A stretch of DNA of 64,000 bases from Methylocapsa acidiphila B2 (lineage in GTDB: Bacteria; Pseudomonadota; Alphaproteobacteria; Rhizobiales; Beijerinckiaceae): the NCBI RefSeq assembly GCF_000427445.1, contig NZ_KE386496.1, positions 930,001-994,000 of the forward strand, given 5' to 3'. The notes beneath the pieces were generated by a model that was given only the letters and a program-made list of their open reading frames with translations, was not told where the DNA came from and ran no database searches. Positions 26,400 through 35,859 of the stretch are shown here, in pieces (position 1 is the stretch's first letter; each line of letters opens with the position of its first letter). The translations under genes were made by a program, and so were the position numbers.

Positions 26400-26425
26400 G
26401 CGCGCGGCCGTCAAAAGCCGCGCGC
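26400..26425 (-). terminator. Strong hairpin after the IGPS-like gene
   Basis: Perfect 9-bp GC-rich stem, GCGCGCGGC / GCCGCGCGC, with an 8-nt loop (TTTTGACG read on the minus strand), followed on that strand by GTTTGACG. It begins 5 nt after the IGPS-like stop codon. The T-tract is weak, but stem strength and position support an intrinsic terminator, which would separate this gene from the SxtJ/DUF5989/carbamoyltransferase unit. Confidence 0.55.
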
Positions 26426-26430
26426 CCATC

Positions 26431-27279
26431 TCATGAAGCCGGCTGCTCCTCGTCTTCGGGCGGCGTGGTGCCGAGGAGCGCGTGAAGAGCCTCGTACGGG
26501 TCCTTGGCTTCCAGGAGCGCGCCGCCGACCCGAACGGCCTTAGCCCCCAAACCCGCCATTTTTTCAATGTCCTCGTAGCTCTTAACGCCGCCCGACGCCA
26601 CCGCCAAAGTCCTGTCGGCCGGAATCTTGGGCAAGAGGCGCTCGCAGACGGTCGGGTCGATCTCGAGAGTCTCGAGATTGCGATTATTAACCGCGATAAG
26701 CGACGCGCCCGCGGACAGAGCGAGCTCGAGCTCGGCCTCGTCACGAATCTCGACATAAGAATCGAGCGCGACGGATTCGGCGCGGGCCATGAATTCGCCG
26801 AGTCTATCGCCGAGGATGCTCGCGATCAGCAAAATCGCGTCGGCGCCGGCATATCGCGCCTCATAGATCTGATAAATATCGATGACGACGTCGTTACAGA
26901 GAATCGGAACATTGGCCGCTTTGGCGGTCGCGAGATCCGCGACGCTGCCGCGAAAAAAACGGCGATCCGGCGAGGCGGAGACGCATGTCGCCCCGGCGTC
27001 GCGAAAATCTTCCGCGAGCTCCATGACGTCGAGCCGCGACCGCGTCGATTTCGATAGCGGCGAGGCGCCTCTTATGTCGGCGATGACGCCCGGCTTGCCG
27101 CTCGTCTGGAACCGATTGAACAGCGCGCCGAGAAACCCTTTCGTCATCGGCGCTTCGCCGATCATGCCGGTCAGGGCGCCGGCGGAGCGCTTCGCCTTTG
27201 CCTTGTCGATGTCGGCCTGACGCTGCGCAAGAATCGGCGCGAGTCTCGGGCCAATCGACGTCCCATCAGCAGCTGCCAT
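26431..27279 (-). CDS. Indole-3-glycerol-phosphate synthase-like protein lacking key residues
   Basis: TIM-barrel protein of the TrpC family, 282 residues, with the expected N-terminal helix (ILAQRQADIDKAKAKR) and strands IADIRGASP, ILCNDVVIDIYQIYEARY, SYVEIRDEAEL, AVNNRNLETLEID. Compared with E. coli TrpC from memory, the Lys of ECKKASPS is Arg70, the general-acid Lys of LCKDF is Asn129, the Glu of SESG is Ser229, and the first Glu is Asp68; the Glu of the TEV motif is retained (Glu177). The upstream frame extends 34 codons, but ATG 27279 has GGAAAGG 9 nt before it. Either a paralogue with another activity or an inactive homologue; no other trp gene is nearby. Confidence 0.8.
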   Translation of the reverse strand: MAAADGTSIGPRLAPILAQRQADIDKAKAKRSAGALTGMIGEAPMTKGFLGALFNRFQTSGKPGVIADIRGASPLSKSTRSRLDVMELAEDFRDAGATCVSASPDRRFFRGSVADLATAKAANVPILCNDVVIDIYQIYEARYAGADAILLIASILGDRLGEFMARAESVALDSYVEIRDEAELELALSAGASLIAVNNRNLETLEIDPTVCERLLPKIPADRTLAVASGGVKSYEDIEKMAGLGAKAVRVGGALLEAKDPYEALHALLGTTPPEDEEQPAS

Positions 27280-27852
27280 TCGAACAAGCCTTTCCAATTT
27301 ATCGCGCGGGCGTCCGATCGAGACCGCGAATCGGGGCGAACCTGCCGCAGCCTGACTGACCGGCCGCACCCCAAATCGCAACCGGAGCGCGCCAGATCAA
27401 TCGATCTGCGCATTCGCTAAAGGGGCGAGGCGCTCGATCGGCTGCGTCCGACGCCTTGATCCACGAGATCACGCAGCTTTTGAGCCGAATCGATCTAAGA
27501 CTGCGATTATGATCGATCTCCATGGGATTGCGCGGACCGCCCCCTTTCGGGGAAATCGGTCTTCCTGTGTCATCCCGCTCTAGAGCATGCGCTGCAAAAG
27601 TCGAACAAATTTTTCATGAGCGCTCGGGCTCTGGAAGACAGACATATTCTTTTGCCCGGGAGGCATGCCGGGACTCTGGATGCGCCGCTGCATCCTTGCA
27701 AAAAGCAGGAGCGGGCTTCCGACTTGCCAAGCCTCAGCTTCTGAGATGAAGATTTCTTGAAGAATCACGGACAAAAGCCGAAGTTGCCTAAACTGGAACT
27801 TGGCTGAATATCTGCGCGAACCGCCTTCAAATTTGCCCTCGACGCACGAAAC
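27280..27852. other. Intergenic region with no confident gene
   Basis: About 570 nt between the divergent IGPS-like gene and the promoter region of the Rrf2 gene. It is less GC-rich than its surroundings. One 149-codon minus-strand frame (27580-28029) overlaps the Rrf2 gene antisense and has no coding signature. An imperfect inverted repeat lies at 27582-27632. Confidence 0.5.
27582..27632. repeat. Imperfect inverted repeat, MITE- or palindrome-like
   Basis: Outer arms AGAGC and GCTCT, with inner arms GCGCT and AGCGC, around an AT-rich core. The left end TCTAGAGCATG resembles dispersed palindromic elements common in Hyphomicrobiales intergenic regions, but only one copy is visible here. Confidence 0.3.
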
Positions 27853-27922
27853 TTGTGCAGTATGTTTCTGTAAGCCTATAAATCTGGTGGACAATTGTGA
27901 ACTGACCTCATATCCGTAAGAT
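27853..27922 (+). promoter_or_regulatory. Two candidate sigma-70 promoters of the Rrf2-type gene
   Basis: Upstream candidate: TTGTGC (27853), 18-nt spacer, TATAAA (27877). Downstream candidate: TTGTGA (27895), 16-nt spacer, TAAGAT (27917). They would start transcripts about 95 and 55 nt before the ATG at 27985. Both are inferred by eye. Confidence 0.45.
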
Positions 27923-27984
27923 AAGTACAAATGCGGTCCCTCCTCGCGTCGACGGAGGTCCGGGGAACTCCCGTCGGAGCCTGC

Positions 27985-28434
27985 ATGCTGACAAAAAAAG
28001 GCAAATACGGATTGAAGGCGATGGTTCATCTCGCCGGCCGGCCGCCGGGTGAAGCCACGCTTGTGACGGATATTGCCGTCTCGAACGACATCCCCAAGAA
28101 ATTTCTCGATACGATTTTAGGCGAACTGCGCAATGCCGGCTTCGTCAACTCGAAAAAGGGCAAGGGCGGAGGCTATACCCTCGCCCGGCCTGCGCATGAG
28201 ATTCGAGTCGGCCATATCGTGCGTGTGCTTGACGGTCCGCTCGCCCCCATTCAATGCGCGAGCAAGACGTCCTATCGCCGCTGCGATGATTGCACGGACG
28301 AGAGACGCTGCAGCGTTCGCTTGATCATGCTCGAGGCCCGCGACGCGATTGCGACCATTCTCGACAATCGGACGCTCGCCGAAATGCGCGCGCTCGGCGC
28401 GGGCGAAGACGCGCAGCTTATGTATTACATCTAA
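27985..28434 (+). CDS. Rrf2-family transcriptional regulator with four conserved cysteines
   Basis: 149 residues. Winged-helix domain: MLTKKGKYGLKAMVHLA, then DIPKKFLDTILGELRNAGF and the wing GKGGGYTLARP. The cluster-binding region has Cys91, Cys100, Cys103 and Cys109 (CASKTSYRRCDDCTDERRC), one more than IscR, NsrR or RirA. Members of the family sense [Fe-S] status, iron, NO or sulphur supply. ATG 27985 follows GGAG; the in-frame codons upstream are not conserved. Convergent with adk. Its targets cannot be told from this window. Confidence 0.87.
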   Translation: MLTKKGKYGLKAMVHLAGRPPGEATLVTDIAVSNDIPKKFLDTILGELRNAGFVNSKKGKGGGYTLARPAHEIRVGHIVRVLDGPLAPIQCASKTSYRRCDDCTDERRCSVRLIMLEARDAIATILDNRTLAEMRALGAGEDAQLMYYI

Positions 28435-28641
28435 TCCCGGCTGCGGAAGGCAAGCGCTTCCGGCGACATCCGTCATAGGATGATTAGGACGGCGCGAAAG
28501 CGCGCGTTTGGCGAGCGCTTCATGCTTGGGGACCGACCGGCGGCCAGAGCGTTCTGAATTGAGCGAGCGATTTTCGCGGGCGGACGCCGGACTTTTCGCG
28601 AGCCGGTGGGCGGGGACCCCGTGTCTAAGTCCTTAGGCGGA

Positions 28642-29280
28642 CTAGCCGCAGAGTCTGCTGGCGAGGCGCCGTAAGAACGCGCCGACCTTATGCGCCCACG
28701 TTGGACGCAGCGCGTCGTCGATAGCCGCCGAAACCGCGTCGATCGGCGCCATCCCATCGACCGTTTTCAAAGCGCCCTTCTCGGCATAATAGGCCGATAC
28801 CGGCGCGGTTTGCGCGCGATAGGCGTCGAGCCGCGCCATGAAGGCTTCGGCATTGTCGTCGGCTCGGACCGATCCACCGCCGGCGACGGTCTCGCGCGCG
28901 CGTTGCTCGATGCGCGCCAGCAGCGCCTCTTCATCGACCTTGAGCTCGATGACGGCGTCGAGATCCATATTCTTGGCGCGCAGCATTTCGGCCAGGGCTT
29001 CGGCCTGCTTAACGGTTCGCGGAAAACCGTCGAGGATAAATCCGGCCTTCGCGTCGGGCTCAGAGATGCGATCGGCGACGATTCCAACCACCGTATCGTC
29101 CGGGACGAGCCTGCCGGAATCCATGACGGCTTTAGCTTTGAGCCCGATCGGCGTCGCTGCCTGCACCGCCGCGCGCAGCATGTCACCCGTCGATAATTGC
29201 GGGATCTTATACTTGTCCCTGAGCCGCGCCGACTGAGTGCCTTTTCCGGCGCCGGGCGGTCCCAGAATCACAAGCCTCAT
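28642..29280 (-). CDS. adk: Adenylate kinase
   Basis: Interconverts ATP+AMP and 2 ADP. P-loop GPPGAGKGT at residues 7-15, AMP-binding STGDMLRAA, and [13 protein letters not shown]. The LID is the short non-zinc type ([16 protein letters not shown]). 212 residues, slightly extended at the C terminus by a basic tail. ATG overlaps the secY stop by 4 nt. Last gene of the ribosomal cluster in this window. Confidence 0.97.
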   Translation of the reverse strand: MRLVILGPPGAGKGTQSARLRDKYKIPQLSTGDMLRAAVQAATPIGLKAKAVMDSGRLVPDDTVVGIVADRISEPDAKAGFILDGFPRTVKQAEALAEMLRAKNMDLDAVIELKVDEEALLARIEQRARETVAGGGSVRADDNAEAFMARLDAYRAQTAPVSAYYAEKGALKTVDGMAPIDAVSAAIDDALRPTWAHKVGAFLRRLASRLCG

Positions 29281-30611
29281 CTGCGTCGTCCTCGCAATTT
29301 GGCTTTCTTGACGAGCCCCTCATATTGATGGGCCTGCAAATGGCTGAGAATTTGCGCGACCGTATCCATCGTCACGCTGACCACAATCAAAAGCGACGTT
29401 CCGCCGAAATAAAAGGGCAGCGCCGCATAGGAGATCAGCATTTCGGGCAAGAGACAGATAAGCGCGAGATAGCCGGCGCCGAGCACGGTGATGCGCATCA
29501 GGATCGTGTCAATATATTGCGCCGTCCGCTCGCCGGGTCTTATGCCCGGAATGAACCCGCCATGCTTCTTGAGATTGTCGGCCGTCTCGGTCGGGTTGAA
29601 GACGATCGCCGTGTAGAAAAAGGCGAAAAACACGATCAGCGAGACATAGAGAATGAGATAGAGCGGCCGGCCGTGGCCGAGGTAGGTCGAGATCGTCGCG
29701 AGGATGCCGGTCCCACCCTGGCTTTGCGAGAAATTGGCGATGGTCGTCGGCAAAAGCAGTAGCGAGGACGCGAAGATCGGCGGTATGACGCCCGATGTGT
29801 TCAACTTCAGCGGCAGGAAGGACGTCTGTCCTTCGTAGATCTTATTGCCCTGTTGTCGCTTTGGATAGGTGATCAGAAGGCGTCGCTGCGCGCGCTCCAT
29901 GAAGACGATGAAGGCGACGACCAAGACCGACATGACCATGACGCCGAGGATCAGAGCGGTCGAGATCGCGCCCTGGCGTCCGAGCTCCAAAGTATTCACG
30001 ATCGCGGAAGGGAAAGCTGCGACGATGCCCGCAAAGATGATCAAGGACGAGCCGTTGCCAATGCCGCGCGAGGTGATTTGCTCGCCGAGCCACATCAGGA
30101 ACATTGTCCCGCCCATCAGGGTCAGCACGGTGGAAACGCGGAAAAACCAGCCGGGCTCCGTAACGACGCCAGCCTGTCCCTCGAGTCCGATCGAGATGCC
30201 ATAGGCCTGGAAAGCCGCGAGAACGACAGTCAGATATCGCGTATACTGATTGATGATCTTGCGCCCGGACTCGCCTTCCTTCTTCAGGGCTTCGAGCGTC
30301 GGAAAAACGGACGTTAGAAGCTGGATGATGATGGAGGCCGAGATATAAGGCATGATGTTCAAGGCGAAGATCGCCATGCGCTGCACGGCGCCGCCCGCGA
30401 ACATGTTGAAAAGCTCGAGCACGCCCTGGCGGTTATTGGTGAAGCTCGCCTCGAAGGCGGCGGGATCTATGCCCGGCAGTGGAATATACGTGCCGAGCCG
30501 ATAGATGATAAGGGCGCCCAGCGTAAACCAAATGCGCTTCTTGAGCTCCTCGGCCTTGCCAAAGGCGCTCCAGTTGACATTCGCCGCAAGCTGCTCTGCC
30601 GCCGATACCAT
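29277..30611 (-). CDS. secY: Protein translocase subunit SecY
   Basis: Channel subunit of the SecYEG translocon in the inner membrane. 444 residues with about ten hydrophobic helices; conserved segments include [14 protein letters not shown] near residue 40, [28 protein letters not shown] (cytosolic ribosome-binding loop) and [14 protein letters not shown]. Separated from rplO by an unusually long 284-nt spacer. Confidence 0.97.
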   Translation of the reverse strand: MVSAAEQLAANVNWSAFGKAEELKKRIWFTLGALIIYRLGTYIPLPGIDPAAFEASFTNNRQGVLELFNMFAGGAVQRMAIFALNIMPYISASIIIQLLTSVFPTLEALKKEGESGRKIINQYTRYLTVVLAAFQAYGISIGLEGQAGVVTEPGWFFRVSTVLTLMGGTMFLMWLGEQITSRGIGNGSSLIIFAGIVAAFPSAIVNTLELGRQGAISTALILGVMVMSVLVVAFIVFMERAQRRLLITYPKRQQGNKIYEGQTSFLPLKLNTSGVIPPIFASSLLLLPTTIANFSQSQGGTGILATISTYLGHGRPLYLILYVSLIVFFAFFYTAIVFNPTETADNLKKHGGFIPGIRPGERTAQYIDTILMRITVLGAGYLALICLLPEMLISYAALPFYFGGTSLLIVVSVTMDTVAQILSHLQAHQYEGLVKKAKLRGRRR

Positions 30612-30895
30612 CTATTGCTCCCAAGGCGCGCGGGCGCCAGACAATTTGTTCTTATTGTGTCGCCGATTTCGGCAGCGCCAGGCGTCGGGCCGAACTCGAA
30701 ACAGGCTCGCCGGCCGCGCTGGCGCGGACCTCGTGGCGATCCGAAGGATCATTTCGCACTGTCCGCGACGCGGCGCAATGCATTCCGCCATCGAGATGGC
30801 CTCACGGTCCCGCCACACCAGTTTCGCAAACACGACCGCGCGGCCGCATCATAGCCCATCGGCGGAGCGAGGCAAAAGCCCGCCCCGCAATTTGA
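30612..30895. other. Long rplO-secY spacer with a hairpin
   Basis: 284 nt without a supportable gene on either strand. In most bacteria rplO and secY nearly touch. A GC-rich hairpin lies at the rplO-proximal end, so the spacer may hold a terminator or processing site and a promoter for secY-adk. Confidence 0.5.
30862..30888 (-). terminator. GC-rich hairpin downstream of rplO
   Basis: Read on the minus strand, GCGGGGCGGG pairs with CTCGCTCCGC across a TTTT-containing loop: 10 pairs, two of them G-U. The same bases would be A-C mismatches in the opposite strand's RNA, which argues for a structure in the rplO transcript. No U-tract follows, so it could be a processing or attenuation site rather than an intrinsic terminator. 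Confidence 0.4.
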
Positions 30896-31387
30896 TTATG
30901 CTTGTTCCGCGGGCGGAGTAGAATCGGCCGCAGCGAGAAGCGTTATCGATCCGCCTGCGCCCTCGATGGCTGCGACGGCGCTTTTCGATGCGGCCGCGAC
31001 TTCAAAAGCAAGCTTAGCGTTCAGCGCGCCGACACCGAGAATCTTGACGCCATCACGGGGCTTGGAGCACAGGCCCGCAGAGACGAGCGCCTCGATCGTC
31101 ACCGGATTGGCCGCATCGAGCTTGCCGGCGTCGAGCGCCGACTGAATGCGGCCGAGGTTGACCTCGTTGTAATCGGTCGAGAAAGGATTCCAGAAGCCGC
31201 GCTTCGGCAACCGGCGATGCAGCGGCATCTGACCGCCTTCGAAGCCCTTGATCGCGACGCCGGTCCGCGCCTTCTGGCCCTTGACGCCGCGTCCGCAGGT
31301 TTTGCCCTTGCCCGACCCGATGCCGCGGCCGACGCGCATGCGCGACTTCGAGGAGCCCGGATTGTCGCCGATTTCATTCAATTTCAT
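30896..31387 (-). CDS. rplO: 50S ribosomal protein L15
   Basis: Large-subunit protein uL15, 163 residues. [20 protein letters not shown] start, [16 protein letters not shown] glycine-rich RNA-binding segment and [17 protein letters not shown]. Follows rpmD in the spc operon. Confidence 0.97.
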   Translation of the reverse strand: MKLNEIGDNPGSSKSRMRVGRGIGSGKGKTCGRGVKGQKARTGVAIKGFEGGQMPLHRRLPKRGFWNPFSTDYNEVNLGRIQSALDAGKLDAANPVTIEALVSAGLCSKPRDGVKILGVGALNAKLAFEVAAASKSAVAAIEGAGGSITLLAAADSTPPAEQA

Positions 31388-31412
31388 TGTCGTGGCTTTC
31401 CCTGATCTCGTC

Positions 31413-31610
31413 TCACGCGGCGTCGACGATGCGGACGAGATGCGCGACCTTCGCGATCATGCCGCGCACGGCCGGCGTGTCTTCGAGGGTCGACCGCCGC
31501 CCAATCTTATTGAGGCCGAGCCCGATCAGCGTCGCGCGCTGCGCGAATGGCCGCCCGATCGGGCTTTTGGTCTGCTCGACCGTAATTTTAGCTTGTGCGC
31601 TCGTGGTCAC
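31413..31610 (-). CDS. rpmD: 50S ribosomal protein L30
   Basis: Protein uL30, 65 residues: [20 protein letters not shown] then [20 protein letters not shown]. Lies 11 nt after rpsE in transcription order and 25 nt before rplO. Confidence 0.97.
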   Translation of the reverse strand: MTTSAQAKITVEQTKSPIGRPFAQRATLIGLGLNKIGRRSTLEDTPAVRGMIAKVAHLVRIVDAA

Positions 31611-31621
31611 AATAAAGCTCC

Positions 31622-32197
31622 TTAGGAATCGGCGCCGGCCTCGGCCTCGCCGCCCTGGCGCCGGGCCTGAAGCGTCGAGACCTTGAGGCTGCGCCGGGCG
31701 GCGACCGCGCGGGGAGAATCCTCCCGCTGCAGCGCATCGAAGGTCGCGCGAACCATGTTGTAAGGGTTCGACGACCCTTGCGATTTCGCGACCACGTCAT
31801 GCATTCCGAGCGTTTCGAAAACGGCGCGCATCGGACCGCCAGCGATAATGCCGGTTCCGGCCGGGGCCGCCCGAAGAACAACGCGTCCCGCGCCGTGGCG
31901 GCCGTTCACGTCGTGATGCAAGGTGCGGCCTTCCCGAAGCGGGACCCGAATGAGGCCGCGCTTGGCGGATTCGGTCGCCTTGCGGATCGCTTCCGGCACT
32001 TCGCGCGCCTTGCCATGGCCATAGCCGACGCGGCCTTTCTGATCGCCGACGACGACGAGCGCAGCGAAGCCGAAGCGCCGACCGCCCTTGACCACCTTGG
32101 CGACGCGATTGATATGGACCAGACGATCCACGAATTCGCTATCGCGCTCTTCCCGATCGCGGTCGCGGCCGCGGCCGCCTTCACCCTCACGCGCCAT
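31622..32197 (-). CDS. rpsE: 30S ribosomal protein S5
   Basis: Protein uS5, 191 residues, important for decoding accuracy. The N-terminal 20 residues are highly charged ([16 protein letters not shown]); then the double-stranded-RNA-binding fold with [18 protein letters not shown] and [18 protein letters not shown], and a Lys/Arg/Gln-rich C-terminal tail. Confidence 0.97.
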   Translation of the reverse strand: MAREGEGGRGRDRDREERDSEFVDRLVHINRVAKVVKGGRRFGFAALVVVGDQKGRVGYGHGKAREVPEAIRKATESAKRGLIRVPLREGRTLHHDVNGRHGAGRVVLRAAPAGTGIIAGGPMRAVFETLGMHDVVAKSQGSSNPYNMVRATFDALQREDSPRAVAARRSLKVSTLQARRQGGEAEAGADS

Positions 32198-32277
32198 ATC
32201 TTTGTTCCGCCTTCAATCCGCTGTTCCAATTCCGAGCCGAAGCGCCGGCGTCTTCTCGGCGCGGGCTCCGAATTCCA

Positions 32278-32640
32278 TCAAAAGCTGAGGCCGCCTTCGC
32301 GCGCCCCTTCGGCCAAGGCCTTGACCCGGCCATGATACATATAGGCACCGCGGTCAAAGACAACTTCCTTGACGCCGGCCTCGGTCGCGCGTTCCGCGAT
32401 CAATTTGCCGATCAGCTTCGCCGCCTCGACGGTCGCCCCGGTCTTGAGGCTTTCCCGATTGGCTTTCTCGAGCGAGGACGCAGACGCAAGCGTGCGTCCA
32501 GCCTCGTCGTCGATGATCTGGCAATAAATTTGTTTCGACGATCGGAAAACCGACAGCCGCGGCTTGCCATAGGCCCGCGCCTGCAGAGACCGCCGTACTC
32601 GCGACCGCCGCCGATCCGTCGCCGCATTATCTTTCGCCAT
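32278..32640 (-). CDS. rplR: 50S ribosomal protein L18
   Basis: Protein uL18, binds 5S rRNA. 120 residues from ATG 32640, which begins [19 protein letters not shown]; the frame continues upstream through the rplF 3' end and is not coding there. Conserved: [38 protein letters not shown]. Confidence 0.97.
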   Translation of the reverse strand: MAKDNAATDRRRSRVRRSLQARAYGKPRLSVFRSSKQIYCQIIDDEAGRTLASASSLEKANRESLKTGATVEAAKLIGKLIAERATEAGVKEVVFDRGAYMYHGRVKALAEGAREGGLSF

Positions 32641-32668
32641 GATGCTGGCTCCTCGAACCTGTGTTGGC

Positions 32669-33202
32669 CTACTTTTTCTTACCTTCCTTGCGGAAGATGA
32701 ATTCGCCGGCATATTTGACGCCCTTGCCCTTATAGGGCTCCGGCGGCCGCAATGACCGTATCTCGGCCGCGATCTGGCCAACTTGACGCTTGTCGATCCC
32801 GGAGATCGAAACCTCTGTCGGCTTAGGCGCGACGATCGCTATGCCCTCCGGAATCGGAAAACTCACGTCATGGCTATAGCCAAGCGACAGCTGCAGGTTT
32901 TTGCCTGCGACGGCGGCTTTATAGCCGACGCCAGTAATCTCTAACTTCCGTTCGAAGCCCTGGGACACGCCGATCACGAGATTATTCACGATCGACCGGG
33001 TCATGCCCCACATGGCCCGCGCGCGCTTCGTCTCGTTGCGCGGCGAAACCGCGATCTGATTTTCGGCGAAGCTCACACTGACCTCGTCCGGCGCCGTGAA
33101 GGACAAAGCGCCCTTGCCGCCTTTCACCGAGATCGACTGACCCTCGACCTTGGCAGTGACGCCAGCCGGAATGACGACCGGTTTCTTACCGATGCGAGAC
33201 AT
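32669..33202 (-). CDS. rplF: 50S ribosomal protein L6
   Basis: Protein uL6, 177 residues, near the GTPase centre. [15 protein letters not shown] start, [20 protein letters not shown], and the C-terminal motif [15 protein letters not shown]. Confidence 0.97.
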   Translation of the reverse strand: MSRIGKKPVVIPAGVTAKVEGQSISVKGGKGALSFTAPDEVSVSFAENQIAVSPRNETKRARAMWGMTRSIVNNLVIGVSQGFERKLEITGVGYKAAVAGKNLQLSLGYSHDVSFPIPEGIAIVAPKPTEVSISGIDKRQVGQIAAEIRSLRPPEPYKGKGVKYAGEFIFRKEGKKK

Positions 33203-33226
33203 GAACCGTTTTCCTCATTCTCTCGG

Positions 33227-33625
33227 TCAGAAGACCTTGCAAAGCACTTCGCCGCCGACATTGGCTTCCCGCGCCGCGTAATCGGCCATCACGCCCTTGG
33301 GAGTCGAAATAATGGTGATGCCGAGCCCATTCGCGACCCGCGGCATGGCGTCGACCGCGGCATAGACGCGCCGGCCTGGCTTGGACACGCGCTGGATCTC
33401 GCGGATCACGGGCGCGCCGTCGAAATATTTGAGCTCAATCTCGAATTCCGTCCGGCCATTGCCGTATTCGGTCGTCGAATAGCCCCGGATATAGCCCTCC
33501 GATTGGAGAACGTCGAGCACATGCGCGCGAAGCCGCGACCCCGGAGTCTGAACCTTGCCCTTGCGCCGCATCTGGGCGTTGCGAATGCGGGTCAGCATAT
33601 CGCCCAGCGGATCGTTCACTGCCAT
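33227..33625 (-). CDS. rpsH: 30S ribosomal protein S8
   Basis: Protein uS8, 132 residues. [17 protein letters not shown] start and the C-terminal [16 protein letters not shown] with the rRNA-binding ISTPKG motif. In E. coli S8 is the translational repressor of this operon; whether that applies here is unknown. Confidence 0.97.
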   Translation of the reverse strand: MAVNDPLGDMLTRIRNAQMRRKGKVQTPGSRLRAHVLDVLQSEGYIRGYSTTEYGNGRTEFEIELKYFDGAPVIREIQRVSKPGRRVYAAVDAMPRVANGLGITIISTPKGVMADYAAREANVGGEVLCKVF

Positions 33626-33637
33626 GATCCGCTCTCC

Positions 33638-33943
33638 TTACCAGCTCGACTTGACGAGGCCCGGAATCAGGCCTTTGGAACCCAGCTCGCGCAAGGCGAT
33701 GCGGGACATTTTCATCTTCCGGGTGAAGGCGCGTGGACGGCCGCTCACCTCGCACCGATTGCGAATGCGCCCAGCCGAGGAGTTGCGCGGCAATTCCGCC
33801 AATTTAAGCCGCGCCGCGAAGCGTTCCTCAAAGGTCAGCGCTTCGTCATTGGCGACGGCCTTCAGACGGAGGCGCCGAGCCGCATATTGCTTGACGAGCT
33901 TAATGCGATGCTTGTTCTTTTCGATGGAGCTTTTCTTCGCCAT
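33638..33943 (-). CDS. rpsN: 30S ribosomal protein S14
   Basis: Protein uS14, 101 residues: the long form without zinc-binding CxxC pairs. C terminus has [20 protein letters not shown] and ends GLVKSSW. Follows rplE in transcription order. Confidence 0.97.
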   Translation of the reverse strand: MAKKSSIEKNKHRIKLVKQYAARRLRLKAVANDEALTFEERFAARLKLAELPRNSSAGRIRNRCEVSGRPRAFTRKMKMSRIALRELGSKGLIPGLVKSSW

Positions 33944-33985
33944 AAACCTTCTACCTCTGGTCGCCGCGTCTGAGACGGTCTCGCC

Positions 33986-34711
33986 TCACTGCCGGAACGG
34001 GAAGTTGAATGCGCGCAACAGGGCGCGCGCCTCTTCGTCGGATTTCGCCGTCGTACAAACGATAATATCCATGCCGACGATGCTTTCCGCCTGATCGTAA
34101 TTGATCTCGGGGAAAATGATGTGCTCCTTGATCCCCATAGCAAAATTGCCGCGGCCGTCGAAGCTCTTCGGATTGAGGCCGCGGAAGTCGCGGATGCGCG
34201 GCAGCGCGATCGTGACGAGACGATCGAGAAATTCGTACATTCTCGTCTTGCGCAAAGTGACCTTCGCCCCAATCGGCATGTTCTCACGAACCTTGAACGT
34301 CGAGATGGCGTTGCGCGCGCGGGTGATCACGGCCTTCTGCCCCGCGATCAAGCCGAGATCCGCTGCCGCAGCGGTGACCTTCTTGGTGTCGTTCACGGCC
34401 TCGCCGACGCCCATGTTCAGCACGATCTTCTCGATGGTGGGAACGGCGAAAGCGTTTTTATAGCCGAATTGCTCGATGAGGCTCGGACGAACCACCTCCT
34501 CATAATGCTTCTTCAGCCGCGGCGCGTAATCTTTCGGCGAAGCGAGCGATTCCGCCGAGGCGGTCACAAATTGCGTTGGCTCCCGACGCCCGCCGCCTTC
34601 ACCGACGCCCTTCTTGGTCTTGGCCGCCTCTTTCGGAGCGGATTTAGTCGGACCCTTGCCGCCCTTCGCGGCGCCCTTGGCCCCACCCTTGCCCGTCTTG
34701 GACTCAGCCAT
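33986..34711 (-). CDS. rplE: 50S ribosomal protein L5 with an N-terminal extension
   Basis: Protein uL5, binds 5S rRNA and contacts the P-site tRNA. The conserved domain begins near residue 61 ([17 protein letters not shown]) and includes [33 protein letters not shown] and [11 protein letters not shown]. Residues 1-60 are an extra Lys/Gly/Ala-rich tail not found in typical L5 of about 185 residues. ATG 34711 overlaps rplX by 8 nt and has GGAG 9 nt upstream, which supports the long form; a GTG at 34567 could give a near-normal 193-residue protein. Confidence 0.93.
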   Translation of the reverse strand: MAESKTGKGGAKGAAKGGKGPTKSAPKEAAKTKKGVGEGGGRREPTQFVTASAESLASPKDYAPRLKKHYEEVVRPSLIEQFGYKNAFAVPTIEKIVLNMGVGEAVNDTKKVTAAAADLGLIAGQKAVITRARNAISTFKVRENMPIGAKVTLRKTRMYEFLDRLVTIALPRIRDFRGLNPKSFDGRGNFAMGIKEHIIFPEINYDQAESIVGMDIIVCTTAKSDEEARALLRAFNFPFRQ

Positions 34712-35021
34712 CGATCACATCTCCGGAACGTTTGGCGACGCGCACCTTGCGGCCATCGTCGAGAAGCTTGAAGCCGACGCGGGTCGGCTTGCCGTCCTTG
34801 GGGTCGGCCACAGCGAGGTTCGACAAATGGATCGCAGCCTCTTTGGTGACGATGCCGGCTTCCTGCTTCGCCGTTTGGGCCTGATGCCGCTTCACAAGAT
34901 TAATTCCACGCACAATTGCGCGGGATTCCTTCGGAATGACCTGGACGACCTCGCCGGACCGCCCCTTATCCCGGCCGACGAGCACGACGACCCGGTCGCC
35001 CTTCTTGATCTTCGCCGCCAT
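34704..35021 (-). CDS. rplX: 50S ribosomal protein L24
   Basis: Protein uL24, initiator of large-subunit assembly. KOW motif near the N terminus ([20 protein letters not shown]), then [11 protein letters not shown]. 105 residues from ATG 35021, whose first base is the last base of the rplN stop codon (TGATG). Confidence 0.97.
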   Translation of the reverse strand: MAAKIKKGDRVVVLVGRDKGRSGEVVQVIPKESRAIVRGINLVKRHQAQTAKQEAGIVTKEAAIHLSNLAVADPKDGKPTRVGFKLLDDGRKVRVAKRSGDVIDG

Positions 35022-35389
35022 CACAACACCTCCGGCGCGAGGGAAATGATCTTCATCTGGTTCCGAGCGCGCAACTCGCGCGGCACCGGCCCGAAGATGC
35101 GGGTGCCAATCGGCTCCGACTGATTATTGATCAGCACCGCGGCGTTCGAATCGAACCGGATGACCGAGCCATCCGCGCGCTTGATGTCCTTGGCGGTGCG
35201 CACCACGACCGCCTTCATCACGTCGCCCTTCTTGACGCGCCCGCGCGGAATAGCCTCCTTGATCGAGACGACAATAATGTCGCCGACGCCGGCATATTTC
35301 CGCTTCGAGCCGCCGAGCACCTTGATGCACATCACGCGGCGCGCGCCGGAATTATCGGCGACGTCGAGATTGGTCTGCATCTGTATCAT
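35021..35389 (-). CDS. rplN: 50S ribosomal protein L14
   Basis: Protein uL14, 122 residues: [40 protein letters not shown] and [13 protein letters not shown]. Separated from rpsQ by 110 nt, otherwise tightly coupled to rplX. Confidence 0.97.
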   Translation of the reverse strand: MIQMQTNLDVADNSGARRVMCIKVLGGSKRKYAGVGDIIVVSIKEAIPRGRVKKGDVMKAVVVRTAKDIKRADGSVIRFDSNAAVLINNQSEPIGTRIFGPVPRELRARNQMKIISLAPEVL

Positions 35390-35499
35390 CGTCTCATGCC
35401 TTTCCGCTCAGATCGGTTTCCGGCCGCAAAGCCGCCGGACTACGTCTGAAGGAGGCTCAAAGCCCCCTCAGAACCAAATTCGTTTCGGGCCGCCGCCCC

Positions 35500-35742
35500 T
35501 CAGGCCTTTTCAGCCGCCGGCAGAACGGTCCAGCGCTTCAGTTTGGAGATGGGCTTCGTCTCCTCGATCGAAACCTGATCGCCCACCTTGAAAGCTTTCG
35601 CCTCGTCATGCGCGTGATAATTCTTCGATCGCCGCACCGTCTTCTTCAAGAGCGGATGGGTGAACCGGCGCTCAACCTTCACGACAACGGTCTTTTCCTG
35701 CTTGTCGCTCACCACGACGCCTTGAAGAATTCGTTTCGGCAT
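35500..35742 (-). CDS. rpsQ: 30S ribosomal protein S17
   Basis: Protein uS17, 80 residues, primary 16S rRNA binder. [20 protein letters not shown] start, [18 protein letters not shown], and [16 protein letters not shown]. Confidence 0.97.
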   Translation of the reverse strand: MPKRILQGVVVSDKQEKTVVVKVERRFTHPLLKKTVRRSKNYHAHDEAKAFKVGDQVSIEETKPISKLKRWTVLPAAEKA

Positions 35743-35859
35743 AGTCTCTGAAACCTATCTGCAAACTCTGCGCTCAAAGCGCCTTGAAGCGCCTAAACTC
35801 GAAGACCTGGCGCATGTCCCAATTGGCGCATGCTCTTGCCAGCTCCTACGAGCAAAATC

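Noticed and set aside
27580-28029. 149-codon minus-strand frame
   Set aside because: Overlaps the Rrf2 gene start and its promoters; no Shine-Dalgarno sequence or domain.
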